A program made the translations under genes and the position numbers. Shown piece by piece: positions 25,897-34,600 of a stretch of DNA of 64,000 nucleotides; position 1 is the first letter of the stretch, and each line of letters starts with the position of its first letter. This DNA comes from JAAYJT01 sp037445555. GTDB taxonomy: Bacteria; Bacteroidota; Bacteroidia; Bacteroidales; JAAYJT01. Where the stretch lies: assembly GCA_037445555.1 (NCBI GenBank), contig JBBIKG010000013.1, positions 1 through 64,000 of the forward strand, read 5' to 3'. The notes under the pieces are model-generated. The model saw only the letters and a list, made by a program, of their open reading frames with translations. It was not told where the DNA came from and did no database searches.

Positions 25897-26742
25897 ATGA
25901 TAAAACTGATTATCTTATGGGTTGCTCTGCTTCTGTTTGCATGTACGTCGCAACCCGGAAGTAATAAAGAGAAGCATTTTGGAAAACTTTTTATTATTGG
26001 CGGAGGAGAAAGAACAACCGCCGTGCTCAACAGAATGGCCGATGAAGCAGGTCTCAGGCAGGGGGGCAATGTGCTTATTCTTCCGATGGCAAGTTCGGAG
26101 CGCGATTCAGCCATTTACTATGCCGAAAAACAATTTCGGGAGATAGGTATTAATGCTGTGTCATCCATGATTTTTGATTCAGCTTCCGTACTGACACCCG
26201 GGATGCTTGATTCCATTGCAAATGCCAGGCTTATATATATAACCGGGGGCGACCAGAGCAGGTTTATGAAGGCTGTGCGAGACAATGCGGGTGCAGAAGC
26301 AATCAGAACCTCATACATGAATGGCAATATGATAGCAGGGACCAGTGCCGGAGCAGCAGTGATGAGCGAGTTGATGATCACAGGAAACGAAATGAAGAAC
26401 AAAAACTACAATGAAACCTTTCGGCGCATCATTGCCGATAATATTGAACTCAAACCTGGACTCGGATTGGTCACTTCAGCCATCATTGATCAACATTTTA
26501 TCTGGCGGAGCCGACACAACCGATTAATTACGGCTATTCTAGAACACCCCGAACTTATTGGCGTAGGAATTGATGAAGCCACAGCCATCCTGGTAAGTAG
26601 TGGATGGGCCGAAGTAGTGGGGAATGCCCAGGTGGTCGTGTACAGGAATAAGCGGAAATCTGCCAAACTCAGCCCTTCTGGATATTTGGGCGGATCCTTG
26701 ACTGTGGATATTTACCTCCCGGGCGAGAGATTTGGGTTATAG
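25897..26742 (+). CDS. cphB: Cyanophycinase-type serine peptidase, lipoprotein
   Basis: 281 residues of the S51 family. A lipobox (LLLFACTSQ) near the N-terminus predicts export and lipid anchoring. The fold motifs are KLFIIGGGERT, NVLILPMASSERDS, YITGGDQSRF and the nucleophile elbow GTSAGAAVMSE; GLGLVTSAIIDQHF follows, supplying the conserved His region. The family hydrolyses cyanophycin to beta-Asp-Arg. The neighbour iadA handles that dipeptide. No cyanophycin synthetase (cphA) is in the window, so the polymer may come from outside. Confidence 0.9.
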   Translation: MIKLIILWVALLLFACTSQPGSNKEKHFGKLFIIGGGERTTAVLNRMADEAGLRQGGNVLILPMASSERDSAIYYAEKQFREIGINAVSSMIFDSASVLTPGMLDSIANARLIYITGGDQSRFMKAVRDNAGAEAIRTSYMNGNMIAGTSAGAAVMSELMITGNEMKNKNYNETFRRIIADNIELKPGLGLVTSAIIDQHFIWRSRHNRLITAILEHPELIGVGIDEATAILVSSGWAEVVGNAQVVVYRNKRKSAKLSPSGYLGGSLTVDIYLPGERFGL

Positions 26743-26763
26743 GCCCATTTACGCTGTACAGGA

Positions 26764-27231
26764 TCAGGCAGATGGCTTCACCCATTCAAACATTCTGTAC
26801 GATTCAGATTCCATCCCGAGTGCCTGATACACGTTTTGTGCTTTTTGATTTGAGTGAAAAACATAAAGGCGCAGGCCTTTTAACTCATCACTCTCTCGTA
26901 CCATATCCTTCACATAATCATACATGTGTTTGAATACTCCCTGGTTGCGCCAGGCCGGCTCTACCCACACAGACTGAAACCAGACAAAAGTGCCATTTCT
27001 CCAATCGCTCCATTCGAACGTGTTTAGCATACACCCGATGATTTGTTCACCTGCGTTTGCCACGTAGTACCTTCCTTTGGAATTATCATTGAACACTGCT
27101 TCCACGCCCTTGGCAACTGTACTGCGGTGCAGGGTGAGATTTTCGGTTTCAAGGGCCATTTTCAATTGAAAATCAACAATATGGTCACAATCGGCAAGAG
27201 TGGCTGGGCGTATTACAATTTGGTTTTTCAA
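26764..27231 (-). CDS. GNAT-family N-acetyltransferase
   Basis: 155 residues. The GNAT pattern is seen: IRPATLADCDHIVDFQ at the start, GQ/A-like acetyl-CoA motif WVEPAWRNQGVFKHMYDYV, and the C-terminal LRLYVFHSNQKAQNVYQALGME. Target unknown. It lies 16 bp downstream of galM on the same strand and may share its transcript. Converges with the cyanophycinase gene. Confidence 0.88.
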   Translation of the reverse strand: MKNQIVIRPATLADCDHIVDFQLKMALETENLTLHRSTVAKGVEAVFNDNSKGRYYVANAGEQIIGCMLNTFEWSDWRNGTFVWFQSVWVEPAWRNQGVFKHMYDYVKDMVRESDELKGLRLYVFHSNQKAQNVYQALGMESESYRMFEWVKPSA

Positions 27232-27246
27232 GACTCTGAATATTCA

Positions 27247-28308
27247 TTAATTACTATAAAAGCGATATACGGTTGTTTGCTGATAGACTTCATCTGGGAG
27301 CAGTAAAGTTGAGGGAAACTCCGGCTGGTTGGGCGAATCGGGGAAATGCTGTGTCTCGAGACAAAACCCGGTATGCTTGAAATAAATCATACCGTTTTTA
27401 CCCCTGATGCTTCCATCCAGAAAATTTCCGGAATAAAACTGAATGCCCGGCTCTGTCGTAAATACGTCAATCCTCAGCGTTTTTGATGAGTTGACCACTG
27501 AGGCATCCGGATACGCAGGGTTTGATTTATTCAGAACAAAAGTGTGGTCGTATCCGCGATCAGTTTTATCAATAAGCTGTCCAATCCTCTGAAAACATCT
27601 GAAATCCATGGCGCTTTCTTCAACAGATTTCAGTTCGCCTGTAGGAATCAGATTTTCATTCACCGCCACATATCTGTCGGCATCCATCATCAATTCATGA
27701 TTAAGAATAGGTCCTTCGCCGTCCAGGTTAAAGTAGCTATGATGAGTCAGGTTGATATGCGTGGGTTTGTCAGTAATTGCCGAGTAAGTTATTTTGAGCT
27801 CATTATCCGACGTGAGCGTGTAGATCACCTGCACATTAAGGGTACCCGGAAATCCTCCTTCACCATCACTACTTATGTAGGTGAGTTCAAGACTATTCGT
27901 TTCAGAAATCGGCTGCGCCTGCCAAATTATCTTGTCAAAACCTGTATTCCCACCGTGCAGGGTGTTTGGTCCGTTATTCACGGGTAATTGATAAACTATG
28001 CCGTCTATTGTAAATCTTCCATTCGCAATACGATTGGCGTAGCGGCCGATGATGGCCCCAAAGTAGGCGCTGTTGTCAAGGTAACCCTCGAGCTTGTCAT
28101 ACCCGAGCACAACATCTGTTTTAGATCCGTCAGATGCCGGCACCAAAAGGTGTGTGACAATTCCTCCGAAGTTAGTAATGCGAACCTCCATGCCGTTGCT
28201 GTTTTTCAACGTGTACAGATCGGCAACACGGCCATTGGGCAAGGTGCCAAAAGGCTTCTTAGTAATTTGCATACATCTGGTAATCAATTCTTTGTTATTT
28301 TTCGGCAT
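27247..28308 (-). CDS. galM: Galactose mutarotase (aldose 1-epimerase)
   Basis: 353 residues from the first ATG; an alternative ATG at 28272 gives 341 residues, closer to the usual length, with MQITKKPFGTLPNGR as its beginning. Family motifs are NFGGIVTHLLVP, GRYANRIANGRF, NNGPNTLHGG, HSYFNLDGEGPILNHELMMD and GIQFYSGNFLDG; the catalytic His is in LTHHSYF and the catalytic Glu is expected near the C-terminus at LETQHFPDSPNQPEFP. It interconverts alpha and beta anomers of galactose or glucose. No signal peptide. Confidence 0.92.
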   Translation of the reverse strand: MPKNNKELITRCMQITKKPFGTLPNGRVADLYTLKNSNGMEVRITNFGGIVTHLLVPASDGSKTDVVLGYDKLEGYLDNSAYFGAIIGRYANRIANGRFTIDGIVYQLPVNNGPNTLHGGNTGFDKIIWQAQPISETNSLELTYISSDGEGGFPGTLNVQVIYTLTSDNELKITYSAITDKPTHINLTHHSYFNLDGEGPILNHELMMDADRYVAVNENLIPTGELKSVEESAMDFRCFQRIGQLIDKTDRGYDHTFVLNKSNPAYPDASVVNSSKTLRIDVFTTEPGIQFYSGNFLDGSIRGKNGMIYFKHTGFCLETQHFPDSPNQPEFPSTLLLPDEVYQQTTVYRFYSN

Positions 28309-28776
28309 GTTCAGTCATCATTTGTTGCGGGTGCACATAAAATTTCCTCTGCTGCTCATGCACAAACAGGTTTTAAAAATACTAATACGGTCCTGATCCG
28401 AAGAATTCGTTCTACAAAGATATCAATTAGCAAAACCCTGCTATGAATCGATAATGCCGGAAGAAGTAAGATTAACGAATATCGAAGGGCGACTAGCGCT
28501 TTGCACTATACTATACTTTACCTCGTTTGCAAAGGATGAGCGTAGTTTTTTGGACATTGAGAATGATTGATTAATCAGATTTTTCGAATGATTCGGAAAT
28601 TACCGCGGCTGCAATCTTTACAGCAATGCACAATCCACCTTTTTGTATTGTAAATGAAAACAATACGACATTTATCTTCAGGCAATAAATCCGCGATGCA
28701 AAAAGAAAACCCATGACCAATATTGCGTATTTTTACAACCCCATGATACATTGTTAAGCCATCTAATATACTCCCT
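28309..28776. other. 468-bp intergenic region between divergent galM and the purF-like gene
   Basis: AT-rich, with no coding pattern. It contains TATCTTTG on the minus strand (28422-28415), a possible but distant -7 element for galM, and a short hairpin GTATTGT/ACAATAC (28645-28651/28660-28666). Nothing else stands out. Confidence 0.45.
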
Positions 28777-30684
28777 GTGAGCGATGCAATAAAACACGAG
28801 TGCGGAATTGCGCTGATTCGACTACTCAAGCCCCAGGAATACTACCTGGCAAATTACGGCACTGCTTTTTACGGATTAAATAAGCTGCACCTGTTGATGG
28901 AAAAACAGCACAACAGGGGACAGGACGGCGCCGGGATTGCCTGTATTAAACTCGATCTTGAGCCTGGCAAAAGGTATATCAACCGATCGCGTTCTTCGGC
29001 TAACAACCCCGTCAATGATATTTTTCTACAGATTTTTACCACCTTAAATCAACTGAACGAGAAATTTCCAGAGCGGCTTAAGGATGTTCAATGGCTGAAA
29101 AATAACGTCGACTACACCGGTGAGATTTTTCTTGGCCACCTACGTTACGGCACCTTTGGCAAAAACGTCACCGAAAACCTTCATCCTGTCATCCGCGAAA
29201 ACAACTGGAAGACCAAGAACCTGGTATTGGCGGGCAATTTTAACCTGACGAATGTAGATGATCTGTTCAACAAGCTGGTCGAACTGGGTCAATACCCGCA
29301 GCGTACATCGGACACGGTCACCATTCTCGAAAAAATTGGCCATTTTCTTGACGAGGAGAATGAAAGCCTGTACCGGCGATTTAAGAGCGCAGGGTATGTA
29401 AAGAAAGACATTACCCAACATATTGCTGATAACCTAAACTTGATTGAAGTGCTGTCGAATGCTGCCGAGAGCTGGGATGGAGGCTATGCTTTGGCGGGTA
29501 TGTTGGGCCATGGCGATGCATTTGCCCTGCGCGACCCGTGGGGTATACGGCCTCTATATTATTTTCACAATCAGGAAGTAGTGGTAGTGACCTCAGAGCG
29601 CCCCGCCATTCAAACAGCATTCAATGTACCCGTGCACCAGATTAACGAAGTAATGCCAGGACATGCATTGGTCATTAAAAAGAACGGGGTTGTTGGCGAA
29701 CTTAGCTGCCTGAAACCGAAAGAAAAGAAATCGTGTTCGTTCGAAAGGATATATTTTTCAAGAGGTACTGACGCCGATATTTATAGGGAACGCAAAAGCC
29801 TGGGAGCAATGCTCGTCTCATCCATCCTCGAATCCATTAACTATGATCTTGAAAACACCGTTTTTTCATACATTCCTAATACCGCAACCGTAGCTTTTTA
29901 TGGAATGATTGAAGAACTCACCAAATACTGTAACAAGGTGAAATGCGAGAAACTGCTTCTTGCCAAAGATCAGCTCGATGAAAAAACAGTCAATGACATA
30001 CTCAGGCTGAAGCCAAGAGCAGAGAAAGTTGCTGTTAAAGACCTTAAGTTACGTACGTTCATCACGCAAGATTCAGGGCGCGACGATCTGGTAGCCCATG
30101 TGTACGATGTTACCTATGGAGTGGTGAGACCTGATGTGGATAACCTGGTGGTAATAGACGATTCAATCGTCCGGGGAACTACGCTTCGTCAGAGCATCAT
30201 TCGAATTCTCGACCGGTTACATCCCAAGCACATTATCATAGCTTCCTCGGCCCCCCAGATCAGATATCCCGATTGCTATGGAATTGACATGGCCAGATTG
30301 AGTGATTTTATCGCCTTTAATGCGGCCATTGCCCTGCTACGCGAAACACGTAGGGAAAATATAATTGACGAGGTGTACAAAAAATGCAAACAACAGGAGA
30401 ACTTGCCAAAAGAGCAGATGATAAACTACGTGAAGGAGATATACAGGCCATTTACTGCAGCTCAGATTGCGGAGAAAATTTCTCGCATGGTGCGCACGAA
30501 GGAAATCAGGTCAGAGGTCAGTATTGTATTTAACTCCATTGAGAATCTGCATCAGGCTTGTCCGGGTAATACCGGCGACTGGTACTTTACAGGTAATTAT
30601 CCAACACCAGGAGGCATCAAGGTTGTAAACCGTTCGTTTATCAATTTTATTGAAGGCAAAAACGAAAGGGCTTATCAGCACTGA
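28777..30684 (+). CDS. Amidophosphoribosyltransferase (PurF family), long Bacteroidota form
   Basis: 635 residues from a GTG start, longer than E. coli PurF (505). The class II amidotransferase nucleophile is Cys9 in KHECGIALI, so eight residues must be removed before it is N-terminal. Glutaminase-domain motifs QHNRGQDGAGI, GHLRYGTFGKN, LAGNFNLTN and DGGYALAGMLGHGDAFALRDPWGIRPL are present. The phosphoribosyltransferase part has the PRPP loop LVVIDDSIVRGTTLRQS. Bacteroidota often carry this long form beside a standard PurF. It makes phosphoribosylamine in purine synthesis if canonical. The N-domain has an extra segment (about 40-75) and a C-terminal extension of some 80 residues. Confidence 0.85.
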   Translation: MSDAIKHECGIALIRLLKPQEYYLANYGTAFYGLNKLHLLMEKQHNRGQDGAGIACIKLDLEPGKRYINRSRSSANNPVNDIFLQIFTTLNQLNEKFPERLKDVQWLKNNVDYTGEIFLGHLRYGTFGKNVTENLHPVIRENNWKTKNLVLAGNFNLTNVDDLFNKLVELGQYPQRTSDTVTILEKIGHFLDEENESLYRRFKSAGYVKKDITQHIADNLNLIEVLSNAAESWDGGYALAGMLGHGDAFALRDPWGIRPLYYFHNQEVVVVTSERPAIQTAFNVPVHQINEVMPGHALVIKKNGVVGELSCLKPKEKKSCSFERIYFSRGTDADIYRERKSLGAMLVSSILESINYDLENTVFSYIPNTATVAFYGMIEELTKYCNKVKCEKLLLAKDQLDEKTVNDILRLKPRAEKVAVKDLKLRTFITQDSGRDDLVAHVYDVTYGVVRPDVDNLVVIDDSIVRGTTLRQSIIRILDRLHPKHIIIASSAPQIRYPDCYGIDMARLSDFIAFNAAIALLRETRRENIIDEVYKKCKQQENLPKEQMINYVKEIYRPFTAAQIAEKISRMVRTKEIRSEVSIVFNSIENLHQACPGNTGDWYFTGNYPTPGGIKVVNRSFINFIEGKNERAYQH

Positions 30685-30692
30685 TAAGTCCC
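30668..30692. terminator. Hairpin over the purF-like stop codon
   Basis: GGGCTTATCAG (30668-30678) pairs with CTGATAAGTCCC (30681-30692) with one bulge. It overlaps the stop codon TGA (30682-30684). On the minus strand it is followed by TTTCGTTTTTG, so it can terminate the greA-HIT transcript. Confidence 0.6.
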
Positions 30693-30720
30693 TGACTCTG
30701 ATATCCGCTCGTATTCCAAT

Positions 30721-31119
30721 CTACGGTTTAATTGCTATCGAAATCAACCGGGCAATTTCTAAAAATTCTTCAGAGGTAAGCACAATCTTAGGATTGCTGA
30801 AATTCAGACCGTTTACATCATTCAGCGGTACCAGATGGATGTGTGCATGAGGCACTTCAAGACCAATAACCGCAACACCAACCTTCTTACATGGAACAAC
30901 CTCTTTAATTGCCAAAGCCACTTTTTTGGCAAACAAAAAAAGCTCTGTAAAATCATTGTCACTTAGGTCGAAGATATAGTCGGTTTCAATTTTCGGGATA
31001 ACCAGGGTGTGCCCTTTTGCTAAGGGGTTAATATCCAGAAATGCAAAAAAGTGATCATTTTCGGCTACTTTATAAGCCGGAATTTCACCACTTACGATTC
31101 GTGAAAAAATGCTTGTCAT
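30721..31119 (-). CDS. HIT-family nucleotide hydrolase/transferase
   Basis: 132 residues of the histidine-triad superfamily. The triad is VPHAHIHLVPL. Other family motifs are IFSRIVSGEIPAYKVAEND, FLDINPLAKGHTLVIPK and VGVAVIGLEVP. Hint-type members hydrolyse purine nucleoside phosphoramidates and related substrates. It lies 8 bp downstream of greA on the same strand and is likely co-transcribed, a common pairing in Bacteroidota. Confidence 0.93.
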   Translation of the reverse strand: MTSIFSRIVSGEIPAYKVAENDHFFAFLDINPLAKGHTLVIPKIETDYIFDLSDNDFTELFLFAKKVALAIKEVVPCKKVGVAVIGLEVPHAHIHLVPLNDVNGLNFSNPKIVLTSEEFLEIARLISIAIKP

Positions 31120-31127
31120 GTCGGTAA

Positions 31128-31604
31128 TTATTTTCGGGTGATCTCAATTATCTCGAAAAACAATTTTCCGGCCGGAACACCGATTTCAGCAGTATCGCCG
31201 ATCTTTTTCCCAAGCAATCCTTTGGCTATTGGGCTGTTTACAGAGATTTTTCCCGCCTTCAGGTCCGATTCATTTTCCGGAACCAGAGTATAAATCATGA
31301 TAGCATTGCTCTTTGTGTTCCTGATTTTTACGGTTGAAAAAATAAGCACCTTACTGATGTCCAGTTTTGCTTCGTCAACCAACCTCGCATTACGGATTAT
31401 TTCCTGAAGTTTTGAGATTTTTAGCTCCAGCATGGCCTGAGCGTTTTTAGCTGCGTCGTACTCAGCATTTTCCGACAGGTCACCTTTGTCTCTTGCCTCA
31501 GCAATTTGTTGCGAAATATGAGGCCTTTGAACCGCGATCAACTGGTCGAGCTCATCCTGAAGTTTCTTTAATCCCTCTTTCGTGTGATAAGTTGTTTCTG
31601 CCAT
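31128..31604 (-). CDS. greA: Transcription elongation factor GreA
   Basis: 158 residues, the usual length. The N-terminal coiled coil has TYHTKEGLKKLQDELDQL and the acidic tip region DKGDLSENAEYDAAKNAQAML. The C-terminal FKBP-like domain ends SPIAKGLLGKKIGDTAEIGV. GreA promotes cleavage of backtracked RNA by RNA polymerase. The HIT gene follows. Confidence 0.95.
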   Translation of the reverse strand: MAETTYHTKEGLKKLQDELDQLIAVQRPHISQQIAEARDKGDLSENAEYDAAKNAQAMLELKISKLQEIIRNARLVDEAKLDISKVLIFSTVKIRNTKSNAIMIYTLVPENESDLKAGKISVNSPIAKGLLGKKIGDTAEIGVPAGKLFFEIIEITRK

Positions 31605-31913
31605 GAATGAAATAATATTTTATTCGCTGGTATTAAATTAATAAGCAGTGAGTATGTCAGTTGGTAATGTGGGGTTGGGTTTCGTTAGTTTGAAAAAGTG
31701 ATCTGGCACCGCAGAGGAGTGGTTCCCGAACCCGATAAATAGCTTTTAGCGGTAACAGCCACATTTCTGTCACCGGATCAGGTGTCGTTACAATAGTGTT
31801 ACACAACCTGTTGATCATGGCTATTGAGGATTTCTATGATAAAAATCTTGATTAATCTACTATGCTTCAGTTAAAACCCGGTTGACAAATAGTTGAATTT
31901 GGAGCTCTGGACT
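31605..31913. other. 309-bp intergenic region, no feature seen
   Basis: Between the greA start and the stop of the next minus-strand gene. No ORF, hairpin or -7 motif of note was seen. Confidence 0.5.
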
Positions 31914-32357
31914 CTATTGAAATGGCCGTTCCAGAACGACTGAATAAACTACCGCTTGTCTAAGATTGAAATTTTGCCTGATATCGCCAAGTACCGGATG
32001 GGCTTCGCCTGGTATTTCTTTCTGGATTTCGGAATCGGTGTTGTTCGCTTCCGTTGGTAATGCAAAATCTGTAATCGTGCGTTTAATAACCTCCTCGCGA
32101 TATTGATTGGCGGCAGTATATTCAGGCACAGTTATTGGAGCTGCTTCCGGTTCTGCAAACTCTTGCTCGTATTCGTGAACCACTTCTTCATCCAACAAAA
32201 TTTCTTCAAGGATGGAGCGCGGCTTTGGGTTTTCGTTCACAGGCGCAGGCGTTGGCTTCTGCTGCGCAGCAGCTTGCTTCTTTTTTTTCTGATTGGCATT
32301 GTAAATGCTAAAAGCCAACCACAATACTGCCAGCAGTACGTAAATAATATCGTCCAT
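31914..32357 (-). CDS. Small single-pass membrane protein of Bacteroidota
   Basis: 147 residues. An N-terminal membrane helix (DDIIYVLLAVLWLAFSIYNA) is followed by a lysine cluster (NQKKKKQ) and a low-complexity linker rich in Pro, Glu and Ala. The C-terminal motif DIRQNFNLRQAVVYSVVLER is a conserved element of a lineage-specific family. Function unknown. It is divergent from the Rieske-like gene. Confidence 0.75.
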   Translation of the reverse strand: MDDIIYVLLAVLWLAFSIYNANQKKKKQAAAQQKPTPAPVNENPKPRSILEEILLDEEVVHEYEQEFAEPEAAPITVPEYTAANQYREEVIKRTITDFALPTEANNTDSEIQKEIPGEAHPVLGDIRQNFNLRQAVVYSVVLERPFQ

Positions 32358-32382
32358 ACTAAAAACGTTAGAGCAACAAAAA

Positions 32383-32434
32383 CCGGCTAATGAAAAAATC
32401 GCACAGGGGAAAAATCCCCTTATGCCGGCTAATG
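32383..32434. repeat. Two CCGGCTAATG direct repeats flanking a hairpin
   Basis: CCGGCTAATG occurs at 32383-32392 and 32425-32434. Between them is the stem AGGGGA/TCCCCT (32405-32410/32415-32420) with an AAAA loop. It lies in the divergent promoter region, so it may be a binding site or an RNA structure. Confidence 0.45.
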
Positions 32435-32551
32435 TTGCAAATCAGGGTGTAAATATAGTAATAAAAATCACTTTTTGCTCAAATTCCCAAACAAGTTTTA
32501 CTTATGGCCGACAAATAGCCACCCAACGAGGATCCATTCGGCGGTTTTTAA

Positions 32552-32559
32552 TAATTTTG
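32552..32559 (+). promoter_or_regulatory. -7 promoter element of the Rieske-like gene
   Basis: TAATTTTG lies 18 bp before the ATG at 32578, which supports that start over the longer open frame. Confidence 0.55.
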
Positions 32560-32577
32560 CCTCTCAGATTCAGTCAT

Positions 32578-33036
32578 ATGACACTCTTTCCAAATCGGCG
32601 AATCAAGAATGCGACTCTTATGGCGGCTTTTATCATTGCCTTCATGTGTATGGGAGTTTCATGCGAGAACGATGATGGAAACGATATTCCGTATGCCTAC
32701 ATCAACATAGGCATTGATCCCAACAGTACCCTGTACTGGAAGCTTAATGCTCCGGGCGGATGGGAATATTTGGTTGGTAGCCCCCCAAGCAAGGGGGTAT
32801 TGGTATATCGCAGCAGCCTGAATGAATTCGTAGCTTACGAACGAACCTGTCCGTTCGATCCCCAGGTTCCGGACGCCGTGGTTGCCGTTGAGTCATCAAA
32901 TATTACCATGGCCTGCCCCGTGTGTAAGTCGAAGTTTATCATGCTCGACGGCAGCCCGTTTGCAGGGCCTTCAAAAAAACCAATGAGGAAATATAGAACC
33001 AATTATACCGGAAGTCAGCTCTATATTTTCAACTGA
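32578..33036 (+). CDS. Rieske-like lipoprotein with altered cluster ligands
   Basis: 152 residues from the ATG at 32578. A signal peptide ends in a lipobox (FMCMGVSCEND). The C-terminal half has the layout of a Rieske domain: VAYERTCPFDP for the first box, TMACPVCKSKFIMLDGSPFAG for the second, and GPSKKPMRKYRT as the closing strand. A true Rieske box has C-x-H and C-x2-H; here the two His positions are Phe and Cys. An ordinary [2Fe-2S] Rieske cluster is therefore doubtful. This may be a family-wide variant in Bacteroidota. It is convergent with ahcY, 4 bp between the stops. Confidence 0.75.
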   Translation: MTLFPNRRIKNATLMAAFIIAFMCMGVSCENDDGNDIPYAYINIGIDPNSTLYWKLNAPGGWEYLVGSPPSKGVLVYRSSLNEFVAYERTCPFDPQVPDAVVAVESSNITMACPVCKSKFIMLDGSPFAGPSKKPMRKYRTNYTGSQLYIFN

Positions 33037-33040
33037 TTAA

Positions 33041-34462
33041 TTAATAGCGGTAATGGTCCGGTTTGTACGGTCCCGTTTTGGGGACTCCGATATAAGCAGC
33101 TTGTTTTTCAGTTAAGGTGGTAAGTTTCACATCGAGATGATCAAGGTGCAGGCGGGCTACTTCCTCATCGAGGTGCTTGGGAAGTCTGTGAACATCGCAA
33201 TCGTAAGGTTTTGTCCAAAGCTCGATTTGTGCAAGTGTTTGGTTCGTAAATGAATTACTCATCACAAATGACGGATGACCGGTGGCGCAGCCAAGGTTCA
33301 CAAGCCTGCCCTCGGCCAGCAGAAAGATAGCATGACCCTTGGGAAATATAAACTTGTCGACCTGGGGTTTGATATTTATTTTTTCGATGCCGGGGTAATC
33401 ATTCAGTTTGTCCACCTGAATTTCATTATCGAAATGGCCGATGTTACAAACGAGAGACTGGTCTTTCATGCGCACCATGTGTTCAATGGTGATGATGTCA
33501 CAATTTCCGGTGGCGGTGACAAATATATTTCCTTCGTCGAGACAATCTTCAAGTGTTTTAACCTCAAATCCCTCCATGGCAGCCTGCAAGGCACAAATCG
33601 GATCAATTTCGGTAACGATAACCCTGGCCCCGTAAGCCCTCATTGATTTTGCACATCCTTTGCCCACGTCGCCATACCCGCAAACCACCACTACCTTTCC
33701 GGCAATCATGATGTCGGTTGCCCGTTTCAGCCCGTCGGCCAGCGATTCGCGACAGCCATAAAGGTTATCGAATTTTGATTTGGTAACGGAGTCATTCACA
33801 TTGATGGCCGGGAACAATAATTTTCCACTTTCCCTGATTTGATAAAGCCTGTGTACTCCGGTAGTCGTTTCCTCCGACACCCCTTTGCAGTCGGCTACCA
33901 GCCGGTGCCAGCGGGTTTTGTCATCCACAAATGCATGTTTCAGCCATTTCATCACGGCTGCTTCTTCGGCATTGCTTGCAGGTCGGTTCAATAAGGATGG
34001 GTCAGTCTCAGTTTCATACCCTTTGTAAATCATCAATGTAGCATCGCCTCCGTCATCCACAATCATATGCGGGACCTTGTCTTCCGGAAAGGTCAGTGCC
34101 TGCATTGTGCACCACCAGTATTCGTCGAGTGTTTCGCCCTTCCACGCAAATACCGGAATACCGGCTTCGGCAATGGCGGCGGCTGCATGATCCTGGGTTG
34201 AAAAAATATTGCAGCTTGCCCACCTGACGTCGGCCCCAAGCTCAACAAGGGTTTCGATCAACACGGCCGTTTGAATGGTCATGTGCAGCGATCCGGTAAT
34301 GCGTGCGCCGGCTAGAGGTTTTTCGCTACTGTATTTTTTTCGGATAGCCATTAAACCTGGCATTTCCTTTTCTGCGATCACAATTTCTTTTCGACCCCAC
34401 TCGGCAAGGCGAATGTCCCTCACTTTATAGTCGGTTTTATTTTTTACGGTATTGGATAACAT
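33041..34462 (-). CDS. ahcY: Adenosylhomocysteinase
   Basis: 473 residues. It carries the NAD-binding motif VVVCGYGDVGKGCAKSMR, the substrate region VNDSVTKSKFDNLYGCRESL, and the typical C-terminus ending KPDHYRY. It splits S-adenosylhomocysteine into adenosine and homocysteine and keeps methylation reactions going. It has its own -7 motif and a short leader. No SAH or SAM riboswitch pattern was seen in the 138-bp upstream gap. Confidence 0.96.
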   Translation of the reverse strand: MLSNTVKNKTDYKVRDIRLAEWGRKEIVIAEKEMPGLMAIRKKYSSEKPLAGARITGSLHMTIQTAVLIETLVELGADVRWASCNIFSTQDHAAAAIAEAGIPVFAWKGETLDEYWWCTMQALTFPEDKVPHMIVDDGGDATLMIYKGYETETDPSLLNRPASNAEEAAVMKWLKHAFVDDKTRWHRLVADCKGVSEETTTGVHRLYQIRESGKLLFPAINVNDSVTKSKFDNLYGCRESLADGLKRATDIMIAGKVVVVCGYGDVGKGCAKSMRAYGARVIVTEIDPICALQAAMEGFEVKTLEDCLDEGNIFVTATGNCDIITIEHMVRMKDQSLVCNIGHFDNEIQVDKLNDYPGIEKINIKPQVDKFIFPKGHAIFLLAEGRLVNLGCATGHPSFVMSNSFTNQTLAQIELWTKPYDCDVHRLPKHLDEEVARLHLDHLDVKLTTLTEKQAAYIGVPKTGPYKPDHYRY

Positions 34463-34493
34463 ATGAATTTATCTGATCGGATTGATTTTTTTG

Positions 34494-34501
34494 CAAAGGT
34501 A
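34494..34501 (-). promoter_or_regulatory. -7 promoter element of ahcY
   Basis: TACCTTTG on the minus strand, 31 bp before the ahcY ATG. Confidence 0.55.
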
Positions 34502-34544
34502 TGCATTTTGAGATGAGGGCGCAGCGCAGAAAGACAAGCCTTTT

Positions 34545-34571
34545 GCGGGCGGCTTGCTCCAAGCCGCCCGC
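34545..34571. terminator. GC-rich 12-bp hairpin between the fused oxidoreductase and ahcY
   Basis: A perfect stem, GCGGGCGGCTTG (34545-34556) with CAAGCCGCCCGC (34560-34571), has a 3-nt loop. It lies 30 bp after the oxidoreductase stop and before the ahcY promoter. It has no T tract, so factor-dependent termination or 3'-end protection is more likely than intrinsic termination. Confidence 0.6.
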
Positions 34572-34600
34572 ACTTTAGGAAGTTGCGATACATGAAGGAT

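Noticed and set aside
34545..34571. Reading the 12-bp GC hairpin as an intrinsic terminator
   Set aside because: There is no T tract on either side; listed only as a hairpin that may end or protect the transcript.
34463..34600. Possible SAH/SAM riboswitch upstream of ahcY
   Set aside because: The only structure is a simple 12-bp hairpin, located before the promoter; no riboswitch core was recognised.
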